Shown: piece by piece, positions 22,781 to 28,693 of the stretch
How the letters are laid out: every line of letters starts with the position of its first letter
Numbering within the stretch: the first letter of the stretch is position 1
Source of the DNA: Nemertoderma westbladi
Taxonomy: Eukaryota; Xenacoelomorpha; Nemertodermatida; Nemertodermatidae
Direction of reading: 5' to 3'
DNA: 28,693 nt
Assembly: GCA_032718475.1 (NCBI GenBank)
Contig: JAUCBJ010003816.1
Coordinates: forward strand, 1-28,693
Position numbers and translations under genes: made by a program
Notes under the pieces: generated by a model
The model's database searches: none
Told to the model about the DNA's origin: nothing
What the model saw: the letters and a program-made list of their open reading frames with translations, nothing else

Positions 22781-24774
22781 CCCCAAAGTACAAGATTATG
22801 CACTGGCTGGTCCTCACGGCGAAAGCAATGTCCTGCAAAGCGGAGGCGATTTTGTTCTAGTGTCAAGCTTGGGGGAACCAATGAGACAACTCCAATGTTA
22901 TATAGTGTCTGGTTGGAGATGTGTGCATTGTACTTGACACAATGAACCCGGCGTAGCATTCTTGTGAATGTGCCATCCAGAGATTTGGTGTCCTCAGCAG
23001 TTAGAGCCCAGCATGGACTCCCGTAGAGGAGTACTGGAACTACTGCTGCTCTAAATAATCGGACCTTAAGTTTCCGATTAATTCTAGGTGACTTCCAAAT
23101 CCTGGAAAGCCTATTCAAGGCTGCCCATGCCTTTCCCTTACGTATTCGAAGGTCCTCACCTGACTTCCGGATCCATGATCCCAGGTAACAGAAATCGTCC
23201 ACATGCTCAAGCATACCATCCTTTGAGCTTATGCTCATCCGATCAGAGACTTGCTGAGGACTTTCAAAGTTAACTGTCAGAATTTTGGTCTTTCTGGAGT
23301 TAATAAAAAGACCAACACTAGAAGCAGCATGTTCTAATGAGCTGAGGAGCCGTTGGGCTCCCTCTAATGATTCTGAGAGTACTCCTAAGTCATCAGCAAA
23401 GTCTAGATCAGTTAGGTACTTGGCAGGATTTCCTCGACTTCTGGAGCCAGTAGGTGGAGTTATCATCGCCCCATCATCATTATAATGATCTAAGGACATG
23501 CGTAGAACATAGTCAACCACAATAATGAACAAGAATGGTGCAAGTGTGTCTCCTTGGAGGACGCCCCATAACACTTCAAATGGTTCTGTGTCACCGTCAA
23601 CAGTAGACACAAATGTTGTCGAACCATCATATACTGATCTGATTGCTGCAATAATTTCATCAGGAATCCCATATAATGAAAGTATGGTGAACATACGTGA
23701 GCGAGAGACTGAATCAAAGGCCTTGAAGAAGTCAACAAAGATAACAGCCAGATGCCTGTCTTTCTGCTTTGATAACTCTTCAATTATCCTTCTAAGTGCC
23801 AAAATGGGCTCCATGGTCCCACGACCTATACGGAACCCATTCTGATTTCCACGGAGCAGTCTCTCAATGGGATCCCTGATGCGATTTAATAGAATCCTAT
23901 TGTATAGCTTTGCAGCAATCGAGATCAATGAGATTCCCCGAAAAGAACCATAGAGTGTTAGGTTGCCCTTCTTGGGAACTGGCTCCAACTTATTTGTTTT
24001 CATTTCTTGTGGGACTTTTGTTGTTCGGTACATGTCTACTATGATGGGATAGATGAGCTTTAAACACTCAGGTATTTTAAAGACCTCAGGGGGAACACCA
24101 TCTACTCCACTGGCACGATTGGTCTTAATGCTCTTTGCAGCAGCCTTCACTTCTGCAAAGGAGATATCGCCAATGGGAATATCTGGGAGTACAGACTCAG
24201 ACACTTTTACTTCTATAAAGTTATCAGGCAATACCCTGTGGGCTTTCCAACCATTGAGGCGATCGGCTGGTGATTCAGCCTTAACCTTGGTGGTTGGTTG
24301 GCTTTTCCGCCCAGTAAGCAGATTGATCGATTTCCATGCCTGGGATGATTGCCTGCTGTCGTCAGCATCATTGATGGCATCAACCTGTTGGTTTATTAGC
24401 TCCTGTAGATTAGCAGAGTACTGCCTGTTCAGGGACCTAGATGCAGCCTTAACTGCATTCTTGGCTGCTGTAGTCTGTTTGAGCCGGGACTCTTTCTGCG
24501 CCTTATGAAGGTCATTTCGGCACTTCTGAATTTTGTTGTCAGTCCAGGGGGCCCTTTTCCTGTTTCGAGGGTATACAGGAACTGTTTCTGCAGCTGCTAA
24601 CTTAACTGCTTCTGTAAAGGCAGTATAGCCCTCACAGTGATCTGCCGCCTCAGAGGCAAGAGCCTCATACCTGTTTCTCAGCTGTAGTGTGAAGCTGGAT
24701 CTCACACTTGGCTGTTGCAACAGAGAGGACCAGTCATGCCGCGGCAAGGCAGATTTCGTTGTTCTGCTTAGCAC
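22765..24774 (-). CDS. LINE reverse transcriptase, 669 open codons, frameshifted at both ends
   Basis: This would copy element RNA into DNA at a nicked target. Residue numbers count from 24774. The linker with RKRAPWTDNKIQ is at 72-83, ASGVDGVPPEVFK at 221-233, GFRIGRGTMEPILALRRIIEE at 313-333 (RT motif 1-2 region), and FVDFFKAFDS at 346-355 (motif A, Asp348). GVLQGDTLAPFLF is at 404-416 (motif B) and LDFADD at 457-462 (motif C, Asp461/462). RLRFAGHCFRR at 643-653 is the usual LINE thumb/C-terminal signature. All three catalytic aspartates are present and there is no internal stop. The apparent start at 24774 is a GTG at the frameshift, not a real start: upstream homology continues in the endonuclease frame. 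The stop after LWGSLME is also premature. The open length suggests a fairly recent insertion. Confidence 0.85.
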   Translation of the reverse strand: MLSRTTKSALPRHDWSSLLQQPSVRSSFTLQLRNRYEALASEAADHCEGYTAFTEAVKLAAAETVPVYPRNRKRAPWTDNKIQKCRNDLHKAQKESRLKQTTAAKNAVKAASRSLNRQYSANLQELINQQVDAINDADDSRQSSQAWKSINLLTGRKSQPTTKVKAESPADRLNGWKAHRVLPDNFIEVKVSESVLPDIPIGDISFAEVKAAAKSIKTNRASGVDGVPPEVFKIPECLKLIYPIIVDMYRTTKVPQEMKTNKLEPVPKKGNLTLYGSFRGISLISIAAKLYNRILLNRIRDPIERLLRGNQNGFRIGRGTMEPILALRRIIEELSKQKDRHLAVIFVDFFKAFDSVSRSRMFTILSLYGIPDEIIAAIRSVYDGSTTFVSTVDGDTEPFEVLWGVLQGDTLAPFLFIIVVDYVLRMSLDHYNDDGAMITPPTGSRSRGNPAKYLTDLDFADDLGVLSESLEGAQRLLSSLEHAASSVGLFINSRKTKILTVNFESPQQVSDRMSISSKDGMLEHVDDFCYLGSWIRKSGEDLRIRKGKAWAALNRLSRIWKSPRINRKLKVRLFRAAVVPVLLYGSPCWALTAEDTKSLDGTFTRMLRRVHCVKYNAHISNQTLYNIGVVSLVPPSLTLEQNRLRFAGHCFRREDQPVHNLVLWGSLME

Positions 24775-25045
24775 GCAGACTAAGTCTTACCTTGGCCACA
24801 ATAAGGCGGTGATCACTGGAGAAGGGTCGAAGTGTAAATGCATTACAGTCTTGTATAGAGCTCCTGTATTTCCTACGAAACAGAATATGGTCTATCTGGG
24901 ACTTGTGACCACTGGGTCCACTATGAGTCCATAGCTTTCCAGTTCGCTTCTTGAACTGGGTTCCAGCCGAAAACAATCCATTTCCAGAGATAAAATCCTG
25001 AAGATGGACAGAATTTCGGTTAACACTATTGCTATAGACCCAGGG
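24734..25045 (-). pseudogene. APE endonuclease remnant of the LINE (C-terminal part)
   Basis: The frame begins matching the family near YSNSVNRNSVHLQDFI. It continues through KLWTH..GP.GHKSQIDHIL and ends with SSDHRLIVAKVRLSLR. QIDHIL and SDHRLI are the characteristic C-terminal motifs of APE-type LINE endonucleases; the SDH histidine is catalytic in the AP-endonuclease fold. The N-terminal catalytic half is absent. The frame continues in-frame to a stop at 24734, whereas the reverse transcriptase lies in another frame from about 24774. A one-base frameshift has thus split one original polyprotein. Confidence 0.8.
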
Positions 25046-25079
25046 CGATGTAGGTGATTGATGCAGACTTGCAGAGACA

Positions 25080-25905
25080 GGCAAGATACAGACAGACTGC
25101 GGGAATACAGGAATAACGGGAGTTTGCGTAAATTAGCGGGAATCTCGAAAACTTTCCCGAGATCACTTCCGTTTTTAATGTACCGGTACCCAATTGTGCC
25201 CACATCCAGATCGATCCGATAACCGATCACGTCGCCTAGTCCGTATGGTTGTCCAAAGTCTGACTGTCTGATAGTCGTCAAAACGCCGCCTGAAGCACTT
25301 CTTACCGTTTCCTCCGAAGCCAAAACTATTTTTATCAGTCCCGATATCGAGTGTCGCGCTTCCGGTGCTCCAACCAACCAGACTGCCAGACATGGCCCCT
25401 CGCAACTCGTCCTTTACCGTCGCCTCGCAATACAGCAATAGCTGAATAGTAACGATCGGATCCGACTATTCCTTTAGTCGTCCGGCTGTCCGGGTACCGT
25501 GCAGCCGTGCCAACTCCTCTGGTCACGCGCATGACACAGCAATCCGTCCTGCCGTCCGGGGAGATGGCCAACTGGTCACCTCTATCGCTCTATCGAATGG
25601 GTTCAACTGAAATTTCGTAGGCCTAGTTCTTCCCCCCGATTTCCCATCGAGTTTTCCATCTCGGAGTTTGTACCGTAGACAGGTAGAGTTTCATGGACCC
25701 GCTGTAGTATCGGGATACAGAATGCCCCGGCTGCCCGCTTCCCGTTTCCGCCGCCATCAGCGCAGTCTCCACCGCCCAGGATCAGAGCTGCAGAGGGGCA
25801 GCCTCACCCTGCAACGCTGCAAGTTGGTCGGTAGGACGGTAGACTCCATTCCAGGACATCCAACGCACGTCCGATTTCCTTCTGAACACCACAGTCTGAC
25901 AGTCA
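25080..25905 (-). pseudogene. DDX1: DDX1 N-terminal fragment (Q motif, Walker A, SPRY), intronless and frameshifted
   Basis: DDX1 is a DEAD-box RNA helicase unique in having a SPRY domain between motif I and motif Ia. This copy shows that order. EIGRALDVLEWSLP (25878 down) and PTDQLAALQGEAAPL give the N-terminus and Q motif. ILGGG and MAAETGSG (25756-25734) start motif I, followed out of frame by AGAFCIPILQRVHETL. About 23 codons on come KFQLNPFDRA (about 25615) and AISPDG. The SPRY follows: [73 protein letters not shown]. At least five frame changes are needed. A one-base loss falls exactly at the catalytic Lys codon of Walker A. No intron-sized gaps occur, so it looks mRNA-derived. Motifs Ia-VI, including DEAD, are missing; homology stops near 25085. 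Confidence 0.85.
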
Positions 25906-26110
25906 GCTACAGAGCTACGAACGATCCCATACTGTGTACTGCAGTACTGCCATACCTGCATACTGCCATATACAGATATACAATAATGCAATAGGCCAAT
26001 AGTCATACTGCCAGACTGCGTTCAGTGTTAGGAAAAACAGAAGTAGGCCTAAGCAGCTATAGGCTTGTACAGTCTGCAGTCTGACAGTTGTAGCTACAAT
26101 AATTGCCGAA
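25906..26110. other. Short non-coding interval with small direct repeats
   Basis: No gene is seen. TACTGCCATA recurs within 25945-25970. The 12-mer CAGTCTGACAGT occurs at 25892-25903 and again at 26077-26088, each followed within 2-4 bases by GCTACA. The left part could hold a 5' untranslated stretch of the DDX1 copy, if that was mRNA-derived. Confidence 0.5.
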
Positions 26111-26114
26111 ATGC

Positions 26115-26165
26115 ATCGGATCGGATCGGATCGGATCGGAACGGATCGGATCGGATCGGATCGGA
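26115..26165. repeat. (ATCGG)n pentanucleotide microsatellite
   Basis: About ten tandem ATCGG units with one AACGG variant lie immediately before the second RT fragment. The reading frame that opens here (MHRIGSDRIG...) is just the microsatellite read through, so the RT protein does not start here. Confidence 0.95.
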
Positions 26166-26179
26166 CGGCATCTGACTAT

Positions 26180-27000
26180 AAATGCACCCTATTATTTAAA
26201 TTGGCCAAGGTAATACCGAGTTACAAAGCGGAAACAAAGTTGGATAAAGAGAATTACAGACCTGTGTCACTCCTAACAATCTTATCAAAGGTCATTGACC
26301 AACCAATATACTTACAGGTCTATAATTACGTTGAAACATATAAAATATTAGACCCCCTACAATCAGGATACAGGAAAGGATTTTCAGTGGAGACCTGTAT
26401 GATGTATCTCAATAACTATATTAAAGAAGCTGTAGAAGAAGGCAAAGTAACGGGCGTCGTATTTATAGACCTTCGGAAAGCGTTTGACACGGTGGATCAT
26501 GATATACTCCTATCAAAGCTGAGTTTCATTGGTTTCTCGGACCCAACAGTTGCATGGTTTAAGTCATACCTGAGTGGTCGGCGTCAAGTTGTCTGTATCA
26601 GAGGTACACTCTCGTCTGTCAGAGAGCTAATAAAGTGGGGTGTCCCGCAGGGTGGAATACTGTCAGTTCTTTTATTCTTGATATATGTGAATGATCTAGA
26701 CATAGTCTTAACCTCTCGAAACGGATGTAAAGCGGGCATTGAAAGAGCCCAATGGTGACAATTCACATCCAGATGCATTATCGTCTGATACATGTGTATC
26801 TCTAAAGCTAGCTGATGACTCAAACTTACTGGCCAAACATGACAATGCAGGAGTCTTATCTGTTGTGCTTTCTAGGACATTGATCAACATTTATGACTGG
26901 GCGACAGACAACACGCAACAGGTTAAGCTTAAATTTCAAAAAAACAAAAACTATCATATTCGGAACTGTACGCGCTTTTGTAAGACCTTTAGCAGTTTAA
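26180..27000 (+). pseudogene. CR1/jockey-type LINE reverse transcriptase fragment, decayed
   Basis: This is a second, unrelated LINE remnant, opposite in strand to the first. Homology begins at FKLAKVIPSYK and NYRPVSLLTILSKV (about 26195-26295). It continues with QSGYRKGFSVET, VFIDLRKAFDTVDHDILL (motif A, Asp at about 26468) and SYLSGRRQVV, then GVPQGGILSVLLFLIYVNDL. The last motif is normally GVPQGSILGPLLF, so three positions have drifted. The first frame ends at 26758. The chain continues in another frame with SLKLADDSNLL; motif C is normally YADD or FADD, here LADD. After a further shift near 26940 it reads KTKTIIFGTVRAF and ends by about 27000. Endonuclease, N-terminus and 3' end are missing. 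It is surely inactive. Confidence 0.85.
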
Positions 27001-28301
27001 CCTGCCAAAATTTATATGTCTTTTGGTTTATAAATCGACTCTAGAAGATGACAATATTTAATACCAATAAACACAACATTAGCAGAAGCCAGCCTAGTGC
27101 GCGTCCATTCACCCGCTGGATAATCCCGGGAGACTGGCTTAGATTATTATTGCAGTGAAGCTTACGGTATTGTATTATTCGATTGATCGTTAATAATTAA
27201 TTTCTGACTAATATTATTCACTTTCGGGAAATATTAACAGTTCCTTTTAGGACGTGGCGCTCTATCTAAGTAAACAGAGATATGACTTATACTAATCACA
27301 ACGGTAAGTCGGTAAGGCTTATGATTCACGTATGAGGCGCATTCTTTAGGAAATGCTTAGTTATCAGCCACAATCATGCACACTACCGGTAACACACAAT
27401 ACTGCTCACTAACTTGCCGACCGTCAATGAATTTTATCATATATAAAGAAAATAGCAACGGACCAATGTAGTGCTTATCAAATAGCATTAAATTCAATAC
27501 ACACCACAATAATATAAGTCGCAATCGCTATATATAACCCGTCTTTCTAACCTGTAGTGTATCAAGAAAATTGGGAAATTTGGGTTCTTTATAAATGTTC
27601 TCCAGATAATATTCAATCAACTGATATAAAATATGACAACAGTAAAAACATTAAGACGGTAGGTTAAGATATAATATGAACAGATATGTACAGTGATATG
27701 TTAAGAATTGTGCCGCCGATTTGATTTGATTTGATAACAGTCATACGCTCTATAATCTTAAGCCTACTAATGTTTCTTTTTAGAGCCGTTGTTTCTGGCT
27801 TAGACAGCAATAACAACAAAGTATCAGTAAAAAACTGTAAGACTGAACAATCCCAGTATGATCGGCTCAAAGCTCCACATCGACAGAGAGAATCGCTCTG
27901 ATTGGCTGAAGCCAAACAAAGAACCATGCGCCCAATGGCTGTTTCCATTTAAGCAACCAGCTGTTAGATGTCGTAATCTGAATCATCACGGCTAAACTGT
28001 GTAAAAGTATTTGCCGTATTGCAGGTTTTTTGCCTTACCATGTCCGCTAAAACACGTATATAGAAGAATGACTTTTATGTCCGTTAAAAACACCTGTAAC
28101 GGTACCTTGCGGGCAAGGGGAATATATATACAGTTAGAGAACCCTTTTAGAGTATTCCAGCGCCTAGGGGGAAACTGGATTGCGAAGCAAAGGGGCCAGT
28201 TATATCCCACAGAAGCTTTTACACCGCTCCCAGAAAATGGGATTTGAGTCTATTAATATACAAAAATCACAGTTTCTAATATACGTAAATACTCTAAACA
28301 G
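27001..28301. other. Non-coding region, no gene recognised
   Basis: The stretch is AT-rich. Visible items are AATAAA near 27066, which may mark the end of the second LINE remnant; the inverted pair AAGCCAG/CTGGCTT near 27086 and 27135; and a GATTT microsatellite at 27718-27735. A minus-strand frame at 27948-27664 (94 codons) and overlapping frames at 27992-28247 on both strands show no domain, and I do not call them. The last part, near 28000-28300, could be the 3' flank of the basic-protein gene that ends at 28302. Confidence 0.4.
27718..27735. repeat. (GATTT)n microsatellite
   Basis: GATTT occurs three and a half times in tandem. It is a short simple repeat with no coding relevance. Confidence 0.85.
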
Positions 28302-28693
28302 TTAGTCTTTCTTGCGCGGACGGCGTTTACGCAGTTTTTTAAAGCTAGCAAGAGTCCTTTTCTCTTTGGGGCGAGCCACTTTACAAGGAGGGCTATAACT
28401 CCTGGGTGAAGGGTGCAATATGATTGCATCAGAGGGTGTAGGATTATGGTCGGTGTATCCGCCAGTCGAAGTACCGGGTTGATTGACGTCAACGTCAGGT
28501 GAGAGGGGTCTAACGGCTTTGAGAGCTCGTTTCAAGACAGCCGCTCTTACGGGTCCTTTACGAGTGGTCTGAACGAGGGCCGTGGGTGGACCATAGGCAG
28601 TTAGAAACTTCCGGGGTTTAATGGTCCTTTCCAACTCGCGTTCGCGGGCTCGGTATTCGTAAGGCCTTCGATGTACTTCCTGCAACTCGGGAT
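28302..28693 (-). CDS. C-terminal part of a highly basic Pro/Arg/Lys-rich protein, runs off the window
   Basis: About 130 codons are open from the window edge to TAA at 28302. The frame remains open at the edge, and the TTG near 28685 is unlikely to be the true start. The visible chain has a charged N-part (RRPYEYRARERELERTIKPRK), then a middle with GPPTALVQTTRKGPVRAAVLKRALKAVRPL. A Pro/Ser/Thr-rich, Asp-containing linker (GTSTGG, HPSPRSYSPP) follows, and a strongly basic end, ARPKEKRTLASFKKLRKRRPRKK. No enzyme motif or membrane segment is seen. The composition suits a nucleic-acid-binding or nuclear protein. Small basic core proteins of this kind occur in adenovirus-related Polinton/adintovirus elements, common in marine invertebrate genomes, and also in gag-like proteins. 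The assignment is only a suggestion. No stop codon and an unbiased frame over 390 bases argue for real coding. Confidence 0.5.
   Translation of the reverse strand, partial: PELQEVHRRPYEYRARERELERTIKPRKFLTAYGPPTALVQTTRKGPVRAAVLKRALKAVRPLSPDVDVNQPGTSTGGYTDHNPTPSDAIILHPSPRSYSPPCKVARPKEKRTLASFKKLRKRRPRKKD

Larger units (their letters stand above)
22575..25045 (-). mobile_element. 5'-truncated APE-type non-LTR retrotransposon (LINE)
   Basis: The element reads on the minus strand: end of an APE endonuclease, reverse transcriptase, C-terminal tail, a 3' untranslated region of about 30 bp, then a (TAG)n simple tail at about 22575-22588. The 5' half of the endonuclease and any upstream ORF are missing. 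Such truncation is usual for LINEs copied by target-primed reverse transcription. A short 3' UTR with a trinucleotide tail resembles RTE-like elements. The RT also resembles LINEs common in cnidarians, urchins and molluscs, so the clade is left open. At the 5' break it abuts a DDX1 fragment on the same strand. Confidence 0.85.

Noticed and set aside
24772-24774. GTG as start codon of the RT protein
   Set aside because: Upstream LINE homology continues in the endonuclease frame, so this is a frameshift point. GTG starts are also not expected in animals.
22757-24934. Plus-strand ORFs across the LINE
   Set aside because: They are antisense shadows of the minus-strand endonuclease/RT, which has clear family motifs.
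25668-26006. ORFs on both strands over the DDX1 copy
   Set aside because: Each follows only part of the DDX1 homology or is antisense to it. The pseudogene explains the region better.
27664-27948. 94-codon minus-strand ORF
   Set aside because: It has no domain and runs through the GATTT microsatellite. Its length is possible by chance in this composition.
27890-27950. CCAAT/ATTGG boxes as a promoter
   Set aside because: There are only two or three short matches in the region, with no TATA or downstream gene to go with them.
27992-28247. Overlapping 72- and 78-codon ORFs on opposite strands
   Set aside because: There is no recognisable domain and neither is favoured. A small gene after the basic protein on the minus strand cannot be excluded but is unsupported.
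28484-28491. TGACGTCA (CRE-like) site
   Set aside because: It lies inside the basic-protein reading frame, encoding part of an Asp-Val repeat, so a regulatory call is not justified.

Overview
The window looks like intergenic, repeat-rich nuclear DNA of an animal, most likely a marine invertebrate. The grounds are the retroelement types, a decayed copy of the metazoan DEAD-box gene DDX1, AT-rich flanks, and the lack of compact bacterial-style genes. No host gene in the window appears intact. The species cannot be told from sequence alone.

Layout. Positions 1-31 resemble the end of a hAT-like DNA transposon whose body lies to the left. From about 126 to 20988 runs one uninterrupted satellite array of a 16-bp monomer, TTTAGCCACTCAGTAG, about 1,300 copies. 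It has no coding capacity in any frame. It carries nested higher-order duplications (256 bp, 416/656 bp, about 1.9-2.0 kb, 3.4 kb, 4.6-4.8 kb) that can be traced by rare variant monomers. From 20989 to about 22570 is non-coding DNA with a scattered GTTACA..TGGGAC motif and a small 30-32 bp minisatellite.

On the minus strand, 25045 to about 22575 is a 5'-truncated APE-type non-LTR retrotransposon (LINE). Its reverse transcriptase frame is open for 669 codons with the catalytic aspartates intact, but frameshifts separate it from its endonuclease remnant and from its C-terminal tail. Directly upstream of the LINE truncation point, on the same strand (about 25905-25080), lies a frameshifted, intron-free copy of the N-terminal part of DDX1: Q motif, Walker A, then the inserted SPRY domain. 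The order 5'-DDX1(5' part)-LINE(3' part)-3' is what template switching during LINE reverse transcription would give, and this is the most interesting single observation.

On the plus strand, after an (ATCGG)n tract, 26180-27000 holds a second, unrelated and more decayed LINE reverse transcriptase of CR1/jockey type. Positions 27000-28300 show no recognisable gene. At the right edge (28693-28302, minus) is the C-terminal part of a very basic, Pro/Arg/Lys-rich protein that runs out of the window. It could belong to a virus-like mobile element such as a Polinton/adintovirus, but that is a guess from composition.

There is no operon or pathway here. The parts are connected by repeat biology: satellite amplification by unequal exchange, and retrotransposition that has captured a host mRNA.
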